This document shows, in pieces, positions 36,367-48,319 of a DNA stretch of 64,000 nucleotides. The position numbers were made by a program, and so were the translations under genes. The DNA lies in the NCBI GenBank assembly GCA_963932465.1, contig OZ010786.1, positions 536,613,073-536,677,072 on the forward strand, written 5' to 3'. Origin of the DNA: Maratus speciosus. Taxonomy: Eukaryota; Arthropoda; Arachnida; Araneae; Salticidae. Numbering within the stretch: position 1 is the stretch's first letter; each line of letters starts with the position of its first letter. The notes below the pieces were generated by a model, which was not told where the DNA came from, searched no databases, and saw only the letters and a program-made list of their open reading frames with translations.

Positions 36367-36700
36367 AAAGCCAGATTGAAAAAAAAAAAAAAAAATCCAA
36401 ACTTGAAACCGGACAAATTTAAAAGGGAAATTACACAAATTAATGACACCGAAAAGCGGAAAGGGACGGCTTGGGACCCTGAAGCTACCGAACGACTCCT
36501 GCTGCTTCGAACTTATTATATTTTAATTTCATAATTATACAAGCAATCTTATAATTTTTACTGTCACTCTATTTTAACGGAAGATAATAGAAATGTTTAA
36601 AAATAAAATAAAATCAGAAAATATTTTGTATAAAAAGGAACATTCACATTAATAGAACAAAAAGCAAATTCTCATTAATATTGTTTTTTCATAAAAAAAA
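36367..36700. other. Short stretch without a recognised feature
   Basis: The open frame across 36256-36534 runs from the hAT end into flanking DNA and a 15-base A run, and shows no motif. Confidence 0.5.
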
Positions 36701-36960
36701 AAAGTATTAAGGACTTTCGTTTTAAATGTCGGGTTAACTGAAACCCCTCCCGAAAAAATCAAAATTGATCCGAACCCGAAAATTTTAAAATAATCCCACC
36801 CCTGAAACTGACCCGCACCGAAAACAAAATCGTCTACTTGAATCGTCTTACCCAAACCGGACCCCCGGTTTGGGTAAAATCCATTAACACTACCGGATGC
36901 AGGACACTTCAAAGTGTATCACTAAGAAGGCAGCGATAAGGGCATGCAATGAACCGCAGT
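36701..36960. repeat. G+C-rich low-complexity block with a perfect 13-bp hairpin
   Basis: The stretch is built from ACCCGAA/GACCCG-like phrases in an AT-rich setting. Inside it, TTACCCAAACCGG (36848-36860) and CCGGTTTGGGTAA (36865-36877) pair perfectly around a four-base ACCC loop. I do not recognise an element. It could be the end of a transposon with a terminal hairpin. Confidence 0.55.
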
Positions 36961-38364
36961 GGGAATTTTCGGGCGCTTTCCAAAAGTTTTTAAATACTAT
37001 TGAAACACAACAAAAAATATATGCTTTTTTTTTTATTCAGGACATGATTTTTAATTACATATTTTGTTGAGTCAAAATTTTAATATTTTTTTTTGTCTGA
37101 TAATTTCATACAGACTTGTCGTTAGTGACAGTATGCAGTGAAACATGATAAAAAATGTATTTGCGAAAAGTTGCAATGAAGATCGTACAATATATATATA
37201 TATATATATATATGGTTATTATTTTGTTCGAAAGTATATTAAGATGAAACATTTCGGACACACAAACAATGTAACAACGCAAATTATAAATGAACTCACT
37301 ATTATGTAACTAAAGGATCTATTGCAAAACCTGGCCATTATGAGTGCTTCGAGCCTTGGATATAAAACACCTGTGTTTCATTTTAGCCACAGCTTCAAGT
37401 GATATCTTATATATTCATCGTCTCAATAATGCAAATTGAATGTATAGGATTTTATAAATTTGCTGTTATAGACATTCAAAGATCAGAAACGTATTTTTTT
37501 TTTCATAGGATATAAGCAAAATGTTAAGCAGAATGATATTATTAGTATATTCATTATCATTAGTTCAATTTTTTTTTCAAGTTGATACTGTTAATGTGAG
37601 TCTTTTCCATCAGTAATTAGTAGTAATTACAGGAGTGGTGATACGTGGTTTATTTTTATATTTTGCTATATTGTATTTTTCTTATAAAAAAATAATAATT
37701 GCTAATTTGATTTTTGTACTCTTCTTTGAATCATGTTATTATTAATTTTTATTTGAAGACTCTTTTACTCATAAAATAATTTAATATTAATGAGCTAAAA
37801 AATAAATTATTTAATCTTCGTTTTTGCGTTCATCTTAATAAAACCGGGTTTGAGTAATGTTATTTAATAATCTCATCGTTTTAATAAGGGAATAATTACG
37901 ATAAATTAAAATAATTAATACAACGTTTGAAGAATGATTATATATGCTGCAAATTATATAGAAATGTTCATTTTCTACCAAGAAATAGTGAGGAAGTTAT
38001 GATAGTATATAAAAAAATACAAAGATAGTACAAAAAAAAACATATTTTACCAAACAATATATTTTAATAAACTATATAAATTGAAGGAAGTAATTTCTTA
38101 GCTTTCCTTTTACAAGTTCCTTTATATCAGTATTTTTTAACCGAAAACAAAATCCAACAATAATACAAACTAACAGAATTAGATGTTTCCTATTCTTTTA
38201 AAAATTATCAAAGTAATGGTTATTCTAACATACTTTAAGAACAAAATCTCAATTAAATTCTGTTAAGCTTTAAAAACAGACCTCTTATCATTTTAAATGT
38301 CTTTATTTTCTGAATATAATAGCAAAGTCAAATTACGAGAATTTTAAGGCTGATTAGAATTTTT
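36961..38364. other. AT-rich DNA without a recognised feature
   Basis: It contains a (TA)n tract at 37190-37213. Nothing else is recognisable. Confidence 0.5.
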
Positions 38365-38555
38365 ATAGCGACCAATAAATAAGTTCAGTTGGAACTAAAA
38401 TGTCACGTTATCTCAAAAACAAATAAAGAGAAAAATCAGTGTTTTATGACTGCGTAATAAAAAGGCGTATAATTGTTTTTTTTAACTATAAGAAGCGGTA
38501 TTGAATATCTAAGATATCTTTATTTTGTCTATTTTCTTTTTAGAAGAAAACAAGC
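38365..38555 (+). repeat. Dispersed repeat, inverse copy at 29240-29425
   Basis: The partner of the 29.2-kb copy. The landmarks TTTATAGCGACCAATAAATA and GGTATTGAATATCTAAG are in the same order. Confidence 0.75.
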
Positions 38556-39361
38556 TATACTGACAAAATTATGCTAAAGCTGTATGACTAAAGCTGTAAT
38601 TTTTACTGTACTTGAAAAATATTTTAACAATTTAAATTGAATGAATCTGTTTAAGGAGAATAGATTTTTAGGTAGATAAAAAAATGTTTTATCAAAATCT
38701 GGTGTAACTTTTCAAATTTTAAAAGTTAATTTTTAATGAGTAAATTGATGTAAAAGATTAATTCATGCATCTTTACTCTCGCTAGAAAATAACCCTGATT
38801 GGTTGATGACTTTACTTTTCATCTATCATAAAATATGCCCAATGTATCATGTTTTATTTTTAATTTGTTTTTATTTTATTTTTATTTTTTTAGCAACAGC
38901 AGCGTTTTAATAAAATTAATAAAATGGTAACTGCATAAAAAGCAGCATTCCTAATTTACTAATAAAATTTTATAAATTTGTACTGAATAAATTATTATGT
39001 ATGTACCTTTAATAATTAAATAATTACATTCAGATGTTAATTTATGTGTGATTTAGTCATCTTATAATTAATTAAATTTGCAGAATTTTATTTTTCAAAG
39101 TCATAAAGATACAAACATAAAAAAACTTGTTTTGTAATATTAAATTCAGAATTCTGCAATATGAAATATGAATTATTAAAAAAATTAAATGCATAAATAA
39201 ATTCTGCCTATAAATATGTTTTAATTTAATTTCTTATGCCAGCATTTCAATCTTTAAGAACCGACCTGCATGACTAATGGTGAGGTTGGTTGCTATTGTA
39301 CAGGATGCTCAGACTAGATTACTAATCGATTCTGGGTATCTGGGGTATTGCAAATTCAACT
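38556..39361. other. AT-rich DNA without a recognised feature
   Basis: No duplicate, frame or structure that I can support. Confidence 0.5.
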
Positions 39362-39897
39362 TTAACCCTTAAATGCCTGATTTTTCAAAAATAATTGTAA
39401 TAATGATTTTGCCTTTCATTTTTTAAAAACAATCATAGGAAAAATACTAAAAAAAAATCATATTTTGTTTTCAGTATGGTTTACGGCTAAAAAATAATTT
39501 GTTACTAATCGACAATACTTTAAATAATTGAATTGAATTAACTTTAATTGAAAAAAAAATTTCCTTGATAAAATTCTATAATATTAAACACACAAGAATT
39601 TTAGGAACTATAATAAAAAATAGATTTTACTTGCTCACTACAGAACAAAATAGGATATTTCGCAAGCTTCAAAACAAAACGAAAAGAACAATTAGCCACA
39701 ATTAAAAAGTTAATCTATTTCTATTCTTAAACAGCACAAGTGTTGCCGTCTATATGTTGAAAATCGATTTAATAATATTTTCGGAATGTATTTTGTTGGC
39801 AACCTTAGGCATTATAGCTTCAATATTATTCTAATAGTATTTTAGAGCCTAAATTGAGTATGTTGCCGAAAAGCAACACACGACATTTAAGGGTTAA
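39362..39897. mobile_element. TTAA-flanked element with CCCTTAAATG ends
   Basis: The left end is TTAACCCTTAAATG and the right end CATTTAAGGGTTAA, perfect 14-bp inverted ends including the TTAA. The piggyBac superfamily inserts at TTAA and its termini often start CCC, so this is a piggyBac-like non-autonomous element of 536 bp. It has no coding sequence. The 21316 element shares the left terminus. Confidence 0.75.
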
Positions 39898-39953
39898 AGT
39901 GATGCTCCGGTTTGTTCAGACTTGGATTCCAAAATTTGACCGTAGCACGCTAT

Positions 39954-40720
39954 TTAAGGGGTCTCAGGACTCTTAAAATTGGAAAAAATGAAAAAAAAGG
40001 ACCATTTTCAACATTTAATATCTTAAAATGTATTTGATATTAAGACACAATTTTAAATGGGAATGAAAGATACAAGTATGTTCTTTCATTTCAAATATTT
40101 TGAAAAATTGCAAGATGCAGAATTAGCATTTACAGGGGGCTCAAAACTGTCAGACATTTGACGAGCAGAAAATCGGCATAACAGATTATGCGCACGATTA
40201 CAAAATAAATTTTGCAACTAGAATGAAAATTTTAGTGCCTACATATACCTCAGATTATTATAATTACCCTGAACCTAAATAAATTTGTATTTAAAGCATT
40301 TTTATATTTTTAATGCAAAGTTGTATTTAGCTAATGCAAAATTTAGTAAATTTCAACAACATAGTTAATCCCTAAAAATATATTTTCTTTTTACAATCAA
40401 AAGGAAATTTTAGGTTCAGTTTGTACAGACTAACATGAGACATATGTTTTGAAAATTTCATGAAAAAATATTCAGAAATTTTTGAGATATCGTGCGCGTT
40501 AAGCCCAAAAACGTCATTTGGAGAAAAATGACTTCAAAGTTTTGGAAACACCGCTTCAGCTATTGAGAGAGCATAATTCTAAACGCCATAACTTCCGTTC
40601 TAATGGGAATTTCAAGATAAGAATTATATCAAAATGTTCAGAAAACATAGAAGTTTAACATATAAAAAAAATTTAAAAATTCGAAAATTTTAGAACTTTA
40701 AGAGTCCTGAGACCCCTTAA
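39954..40720. mobile_element. TTAA-flanked element with GGGGTCTCAGGACTC ends
   Basis: TTAA (39954-39957) then GGGGTCTCAGGACTCTTAA at the left, and TTAAGAGTCCTGAGACCCC then TTAA (40717-40720) at the right. The inverted repeats are perfect over 19 bp. The 767-bp body is AT-rich with no transposase. Only 56 bp separate it from the previous TTAA element. Confidence 0.85.
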
Positions 40721-41291
40721 ACAATCAACACAAGTGTTTTCACTTGTTGAACCTCATAGGCATATTGTACCATATATTTTACAAATTAGTGATGTTAAGA
40801 AGAGTTTAGAAGTGTGTACTATTATGCAAAGAACGTGGTTTTGGGGGTTAGACAGTAAAGGAAGATTTTTGGGTATTATGAACATTATACACTGTTAAAA
40901 ACCTGCAGACTGCAGAAAATTGCCCAGTAGTTCAACCATTTTTATACAAAATGGATACATAAGTGTAATTCATCTTCATTCTGACCAATTAAAACGCTTG
41001 AATATATTATTTTTTTCCAATCACTGATATTATAAAACTATAAATATTACACTGTCAAAATGTGACCATATGCATGATCTTCCAAACATCAGTGTATAAA
41101 ACATATGAATTGCAATACTTTTCATTATTGGTGAGAGCTGGCCATAAAATAGCGTAATAATGTTCAATATTAACATTTTAGAACATAATTTTATCTTATT
41201 TTAAGTTAAGTGTTATTGCGGTCTATAAAGTTATTGTTAATTTTCTTCCTTTGATTGTACATTTTGTTTCTAAATGGTTCATTAAATTTTA

Positions 41292-41293
<2 letters not shown>
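40721..41293. other. AT-rich DNA without a recognised feature
   Basis: Nothing I can support. Confidence 0.5.
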
Positions 41294-41330
<37 letters not shown>

Positions 41331-41560
41331 GCCTCGGTAACCATGAAGAGTTTGCGAGAATTTAAACTCAGAAGAGAAAGACATTCTTAAAAAATTCAAT
41401 GTAGTTAAAATAACCTTTTAAAATAAACTTAGGAAAAAAATATTAGTTCTACAACAATCTCTACAACATTATGTACTTATGCAAACACTAGCTGCGTTGT
41501 TTTAAAATGATGAATTATTAATCATTTAAACTGTTGCTTAAACTAATCGCAATATATGTG
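41294..41560 (-). mobile_element. Retroposon 3' end with poly-A tail, copy 2
   Basis: Read on the minus strand, about 230 bp match 780-1010 and end CGAGGCTGTT, directly followed by a 33-base poly-A (T run at 41294-41326). This proves the orientation and marks a poly-A retroposon. The 5' limit and target duplications are not clear. Confidence 0.7.
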
Positions 41561-42769
41561 GAAATTTTATTGGTGTTCTGATTATAGTTTGGAAACTTTT
41601 TTTCAATTAATATTTTCATTTAATAATATTATTAAAAAAACTTTTTAATAAAATTATTCTTTAACATTGAAACGCGCATTACACCTTGATTGTATAGTTG
41701 AACAAAACTTTTAATTTGGCGAGAGAATTTTTGAATCGTCTGTTTTAAAAATATTTAAATTAATAGTAGTAGAGCATGGATTTTTTTTTCTATTGTCGCT
41801 AATTAAAGTATGTTGATGTTTTATATTATGTCAAATTTGGTGGGGTTACTATTGAAATTTTAAAATGTTTATATTTATTTTTTGAACATATATATCCCAC
41901 TAAAAGGAAACGCCATCATGTACTAATATCGTCTAATGCTGCTTAAAATGTTGTGATAGAAATCTAAACTGTACAGAATTGTAAAAATTAGGCACATAAA
42001 TGACATTACCATTCACCATACATTATACAGGTACACTTTACACAAAAATTAATGATTATATTAAATGTTTACTAATATTATTGTTTTACTGAATTTAGTA
42101 CTAACATTAATTACAAAAGAAGTTTCATTAGAGAAAATATTGCAAAAGGAATGGAAAAGTCCTTGGGGATGAATTAAATACCTTCACCATTTCTCTTAAA
42201 AAAGAAAACTCTTTATTTTCGGGAAAAAAAAGCGGGATTTAAGAAATATTCGTATTTAAATGCTGATTTTAATTTCTAATTATAAAACGTTTTATTTTAC
42301 CAATCGGCATGATTACAAGACTTTCAAAAAAGCTATACCAACATTTTAATCTGAATGAGGTGTACTGAATATAAATATTTCCTTTACATAATTTACTTAT
42401 AAAATGTCATAGAGATTGTTGCATCTTTCTTCAAATACTGATTATAAGAGTGCACAAAAAACAACTACATAAGTTTGAAATCTTCTGTACTCAGGGAAAA
42501 TATTTTTACAGTAATTAAAATTTCTAAAATTTAAAAAAAAAGAATGATAATAATTTTACAAATGATTTTTGGATTTATGTAAGAGGATGTGTGGCGCAAT
42601 TTTATATGTTTTTACTTAAAATTAATGTATTATTTGATGGACAATGAGTGACTAAACTTTATATTTTAAACATATTTCTAATAATGTAAAAGAACATATA
42701 TTTTATTCATTGCTTCATACAAGCTCATTACTTTTATTTTTCTACATGCTTGCATAATATTAGGTTGAG
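41561..42769. other. AT-rich DNA without a recognised feature
   Basis: The last 60 bases (TCATTACTTTTATTTTTCTA) match 45370-45395, part of a duplicated stretch. Nothing else is recognisable. Confidence 0.5.
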
Positions 42770-43137
42770 CAAAAAGATCTGGGAAATTTTTAATCTAATA
42801 GTTACCAGAATTTGTTTAGTAAATATGAGTACAAGTAGTATATTTATAGTAGTTAAGAACTTCGGCTCCAAAATGCCTATTGAACAGTATGATTAGCGTG
42901 TGTTAACCCGGCATTATTGGAAAAAAGGCCTAACGATTCTGAAAGCCGTCGATGAGATTAATGAGGATGAAGGTGTTGGTAACGGCGACAAACTTAGCCA
43001 GCAAATCCGGAATCGGGCAGAAAGTCGTGGACTATGATGATCTCTAATTTAAAGAATAGTCCTTGTTGCTTTTGTTGTTAATTTGCGCATAACAACGCAA
43101 CTTTCACAAATTTCCAAGAACTTTTTGCTCAACCTAG
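42770..43137 (+). mobile_element. mariner element, internally deleted
   Basis: The inverted ends TTAGGTTGAGCAAAAAG (42770) and CTTTTTGCTCAACCTA (right end near 43137) are the TTAGGTTG type of mariner termini. TA lies outside on both sides (42768-42769 and 43138-43139). At 368 bp it is far short of the roughly 1.3 kb of a full mariner. The remaining centre still encodes the start of the transposase (42873-43041), so the deletion removed the catalytic part. Confidence 0.85.
42873..43041 (+). pseudogene. mariner transposase N-terminal fragment
   Basis: The frame starts ATG (MPIEQYD, then a stop at 42894) and continues RVLTRHYWKKGL, then ILKAVDEINEDEGV, before two stops at about 43037-43042. The spacing and residues fit the first helix-turn-helix of mariner transposases, in which a short aromatic segment and a (K)KG step precede an A-x-EI-N-x-x-x-G helix and a DNA-recognition segment. 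None of the catalytic DDD residues remain. This remnant can only be a fossil. The family assignment rests on this motif and on the termini around it. Confidence 0.7.
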
Positions 43138-43384
43138 TATTAAGTGTTACAATTTTTACTTAAAAAAAAAAAAACAATATTCAACTCTATTTCAAATTTA
43201 AACGAGCAGCATTTTAACAATTATTCCCCATTTAACTTAAACTTAAGTCGTATTTTTTAATTCCTAATTTTATTGTCTTACACTTGCAAATCCCATGTTT
43301 TCATTACGTACAGAGTTACGAATATCTGTAAATACATGTCTTTGAATTAGAGAAAACTGAGAAAAGTAACATACTTTATATATA

Positions 43385-45194
43385 TCTACCCTATATATAT
43401 AAAATCCTAATTAAACGAATTTATGAAACGGAAGTATGAATCGACTGATTAAACAACTGATTATGTTTCACGGCGATTTCTCCTAAAATGTGGAATACAT
43501 TGCGATGAAATTAACACCAAAATCAATATTGATCCGCAGATTTCAAAACTGGTATTAGAATTTTTAAATTCGAATTAGTTTTCGAAATATTATTTTTTTA
43601 TAATTTTATATACATTCTCTAATGATGGCAACTCAAATTTTAATCAAACAGATATATATATATTTTTTTTTTTTTTTTTTTTTTCAGAAAAGGTTGACAT
43701 GGTAACCCGGCTATTGTTGTTTATTTGATAATAAATGTTTATTTACTTTTATTTCTTTTTACAAATTATATAAATTATTTTGTTCTATGGTTATTAATTA
43801 TTTTTTTCCTTTAGAAAATAATAGAAAATAATTAAGAAATACAGTACTACTTAGTTATTCCGTCGACCATTTTCGCCACGACCAATTTCGCCAAATTATA
43901 TAAATTGCCGAAACACTCGCCAAATTATACAAATTGACGTAATTTTTATTTTAAATAACGAAAGAACAAACAAATTAGTATAACATTAATAAATATACGA
44001 ATAAAACGTCGAAATAAAAATCACTTGATGACGTAAACACGTGTAACTTGCTTAAAGTCAAGTGAATCTGACATTTACGATCAACCATTATTGGCATTTA
44101 ATCTTATAGTTTGGCAATAGATTTTTGGTCGTCGGGATATCTAAGGAATACCAAAAATGCATATGTAACTGGTATTTTAAAACGAGGTTTTCGCCAAATT
44201 TTCGTTAAAAAATAAAAATCACGCCAAACCTGTATATCTGTAACCGTGTAAATCTGTAACCTGCATAACCGTATCTGGCCAAACATTACCACTCGAAAAA
44301 AAAAAATACTAACTGGCGAGTTGAAAAAAAGCTATTGGCGAGATTTCCATCCTGCTAGCGTAACAGTATCTAGAATTCTTTGCGACCATGGCAACTTTTA
44401 TGTAGTTTTATTCGAAAAAAAAATTGATTTTTTAATCAAAATGGAAAACTTACGGTCTGATGTTGGCGCGATTTTTTTCTGACGTCAATGTCATATACGG
44501 AACGGGCACATAACTGGCGACAAAGTATCGTTATTTTGCTTCATATGGTAAGCCGGATGTTGCTGTTTATGCTGTTGATGCGTTCCCCAAATTGGCGTCG
44601 TTAAAAAACCACGCCAATATGTGACTATATGACATCTTTGCCAAACTTTCATATGAACGGCGAAGGGATCTGACCGTATTTGTTTATGGCAGTTGATGAC
44701 TTGAACTATTATAATATAGATGAAATGATGGCGATAGAATAATATTTGGCGACTTATCACCTGTGCCTGGCTAACATTAAAGTACCAAAATGGAACCTAG
44801 AGTATAAAAAGCGAAGTGGTCCACCTGGAACTGTTGATGATAGTCACATGACTTAGGCTATTGTTATAGAGATTGTTTTAAAATACCGGGTGACAAAGAC
44901 TCTTATACTTAATTTATTTTATTTTAGCTTCTTTTCAAATGTTTAACTGATCCTCTTTAATCAAAAACGAAAACAACCATTGGATGTCTTAACAGCAACA
45001 GATTCGCCCTTAAATTTTTGCAATCAAAGGGATTTGAATGAAAACCCGTTTACAGGGAGATCTGCACAGCTTTTTTCACTATAATTCAATCTTCTCTAAT
45101 ATTTTTAAAACCCATCAGATTAGCGTGTTTTTAGATTCTGCGGTGTGTGAACGGGGGTTGGCGAGCGTAGTTTGCAGGGGGCAGAACCCCCTAG
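43385..45194 (+). mobile_element. Non-autonomous Helitron, 1.8 kb
   Basis: The 5' end is TC (43385), followed by TACCCTATATATATAAAATCC. The 3' end is GGGGG-CAGAA-CCCCC-TAG, a five-base-pair hairpin running into the terminal CTAG at 45191-45194. The base before is A (43384) and the base after is T (45195), the A|T insertion site typical of Helitrons, with no target duplication. No Rep/helicase is encoded. The interior (about 43875-44770) is a degenerate field of TTGGCGA-like words on both strands. The 3' terminal 35 bases are shared with the Helitron at 28.6 kb. Confidence 0.87.
43875..44770. repeat. Field of TTGGCGA-like words inside the Helitron
   Basis: About a dozen TTGGCG(A) or (T)CGCCAA occurrences fall in 900 bp, for example TTTCGCCACGACC, TTTCGCCAAATTAT, CTCGCCAAATTAT, ACTGGCGAGTTG, TATTGGCGAGAT, AACTGGCGACAAAG and TATTTGGCGACTTA. 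There is no strict period. Minus-strand open frames (44104-44292 and 44491-44760) cross the region, and I recognise no protein in them. Confidence 0.6.
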
Positions 45195-45339
45195 TATATA
45201 TATATACTTTTCATTTTTTATATACTTTAATATGTTTGAAAATACATATATCTTATTTTTTACTAAATAGTTTATTTATTCACAAATGGCTAATTTTACT
45301 TATAAATAATAAATGTTAGACATGTGTATGATATTATAA

Positions 45340-45828
45340 ACTAACATGAGTTTTATTTATTGTTTCAGACGAGATCATTACTTTTATTTTTCTACATTTT
45401 TGCTAAATTTGAACTGTTGTTAGTTTTTTTAAGAAATTGCAAAGTATACTTCATATTTATTCTAAGAAAAAATTATCAAGTGTTTTCAATATATTTAAAT
45501 GCAATCTGTATGTATTTTATTTTATTTTATTTTATTTTGTTTTATTTTATTTTATTTTCTTCTATTTATTTATTTATATAAAAAAGCATTCTAATTCGGT
45601 TTCCTTACTCACTACCATACTTATAGCAACGTAAACATCTACGAATATTTGTAAACGTTCGCTTTAAATTATAGAAAACTGAGTTAAAATAACATTATTT
45701 CCAGTATTTATAAAAACAGATATATTTATCCAGTTAATTTTTATTTTGTTTTACCTTTTAAGTTTAGAAATAATTTAATTTCTTTAGAAAATAAAGTGTT
45801 GCTACATTTGCTAAGCTGACACAGTTAT
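45340..45828. repeat. Stretch partly duplicating 42.7-43.4 kb, with (TTTTA)n
   Basis: TCATTACTTTTATTTTTCTAC and AGAAAACTGAG-AAAGTAACAT-like phrases recur in the same order as left of the Helitron, suggesting an old local duplication. A (TTTTA)n microsatellite occupies about 45513-45565. The two overlapping open frames here are low-complexity Phe/Tyr readings. Confidence 0.5.
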
Positions 45829-47385
45829 CTATAAATTGAATTTAAACAGGCGTACTTTGAATAGAAGAGTTTCCCTTTTATTTAAAATATTTTTTTTTCT
45901 TTTGAAAAAAATACGTTTCAAAAACTTACAGAATTCTGGAGAGATATCATTTGGAGAAAACATAGATTTAAGTCTTTTGTCAAAACATATATTTTGAAAA
46001 GGAGTATAATTTGGTTGCTTGTTCGCTTAGTAACAGGACTTTTGAAGAAATAAAATATATGCTTCATTCGTAGCAAAACATTGTTGATGTCTTTTTGTAT
46101 ACAGCATGTTTATTCTATAACGAAAATACAGTTACTGTTTTGATGTATCTCTCTAAATTACTTAGGGTATTTTGCAATAAATAATCGTAATGTCTTGGGT
46201 GCACTTTTTACATTTAAATTTATAAGAATATTTTGATTATACAATGCCAAACTTTTATCTAATCTACTGTATATATAAAATTTTAATGTAGCGATTATAT
46301 GAATGAAATTCATGTAAGGGATTTATGTTCGATCTTCGATGATTCACTCTATAAATTGCATTTAAACTGGCGTACTTTAAATAGAATATTTTTCCTTTTT
46401 ATGCAAAACATATATATTTTTTTTTTTTCTTTTGAAAAAATACGTTTCAAAGACCTACAAAATTCTGGATAGATATCATTCGGAGAAAACGTAGATTTAC
46501 GTCTTTTGTCAAAACATACATTTTGAAAAGGAGTATAATTTATTTGCCTGTTCGCATAGTAACTGGACATTTGAAGCAATAAAATATATGCTTCATTCGT
46601 AGCAAAATATTGTTGTTATCTTTGTATACAGCATGTTTATTCTAAAACGAAAATTCAGTTACTGTTTTGATTCATCTCTATAAATTATTTAGGGTATTTT
46701 GCAACAGATATTCGTAATGTCCTGGGTGCACTTTTTACATTTAAATTTATAAGATTAATTTGATTACAGAATGCTACTCTTTTATCTAATTTATTGTATA
46801 CATAAAATTTTAATGTGGCGGTTATATGAATGAAATTCATGTAAGGGGTTTATGCTCAATCTTCGATGATTCAATCTATAAATTGAATTTAAACTGGAGT
46901 GCTTTAAACAGAATATTTTTCCTTTTTATGTAAAATATTTTTTTTTTCTTTTGAAAAAATACGTTTCAAAGACCTACAAAATTCTGGATAGATATCATTC
47001 GGAGAAAACATAGATTTAAGTCTTTTGTCAAAACATATATTTTGAAAAGGAGTATAATTTGGTTGCTTCTTCGCATAGTAACTGGACTTTTCAAGCAATA
47101 AAATATATGCTTCATTCGTAGCAAAACACTATTGTTATCTTTTTGTATACAGCAGGTTTATTCTAAAACGAAAGTACAGCTACTGTTTTGATTTATCTCT
47201 AAATTATATAGAGTATTTTGCAATAGATAATCGTAATGCCTTGAGTGCACTTTTTATATTTAAATTTATAAAAATACTTTGGTTATGGAATGCTACTCTT
47301 TTATTTAATCCATCGTATATATAAAATCTTAATGTGGCGATTCTATGAATGAAACCCATGTAAGGAGATCATAGAAATTTTTTAT
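45829..47385. repeat. 520-bp tandem repeat, three copies
   Basis: Units start at 45829, 46349 and 46876 with CTATAAATTGAATTTAAAC or a close variant. They share GGAGTATAATTTGGTTGCTT, ATATGCTTCATTCGTAGCAA and GAATGAAATTCATGTAAGG. Similar minus-strand open frames (46349-46579 and 46904-47098) arise only because the repeats are alike. A more diverged single copy lies at 56040-56460. Confidence 0.92.
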
Positions 47386-48288
47386 GCAACTAATTTATGA
47401 AACTTGTTTAAGGGTTAAATTTTGGGTTTTTAGAATGCTGATGCAAGTGATATTACACTACAGGCTAATGGGTGGTACTTTATCAATTAAGCTTTATCAA
47501 AGTTATAATGAGAAATAAGATATCGACATAGACTTTAAAACCTCAAAAATCATAGCCCATATTTTGCATTACTACAACACCATAGTCAGGGAATCATTGG
47601 AAATTTTAACTAAAGGAAGAATCACATGTAATTATATGCTTTCTTGCAATATACCCGGATCTGGTATTGCATACTAAATATTTCTGGTGATTTTAGAAAA
47701 TAACTATGGAACATACCCCTGCCCGCTCCTTATAAATAGACTCGTCTCCAGCTATTAAACCAACAGCATACTTCTTTTAAAAATTTCCCCTGAACAGTGG
47801 AGCAGCGTTGAGAGGTTTCCTAATTGTCAGGCAACTTAACACCCAGGTTGTAGAAATGATGTCTTACAAATTAATGAGCTATTGGGAAAAAAGAGAATGT
47901 GTAGTTGTTTAAGACTACATAAAATGTTTTTATTCTACACGGAATAGATACAAGGTAAATAATTCCAATTTATTTATAGTATTTTTTTAAATAAAAAATA
48001 AATCTTTGCAATCTAGTGTACTATATTTAGCTTTACATATTTTTATTTTGTGTTACCTAAAATCATACTCTTAACACGCTTATTTTTTTGTATAAAAATA
48101 CATTGAAAAAATATAAACATAAAAATTTTATCTCTGTGCCATAAAATCGATAATTTTGAAATATGTGATATGATTTACTAAAATTTAAAAACGACATATC
48201 AAACAATTTCTTAATATGCATGTAGTGGAAGTATTTTCTGTAATACTTGAAAATTACTGTAGGATAAATCTTATTTCTCGTAGCCAAC

Positions 48289-48319
<31 letters not shown>

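Noticed and set aside
45360..45634. Hydrophobic frames that could be small membrane proteins
   Set aside because: They read a (TTTTA)n microsatellite, are not kept in the partial duplicate at 42.7 kb, and have no other support.
46349..47098. Two similar minus-strand proteins suggesting a gene family
   Set aside because: They are the same position in successive 520-bp tandem units, and the first unit does not keep the frame open.
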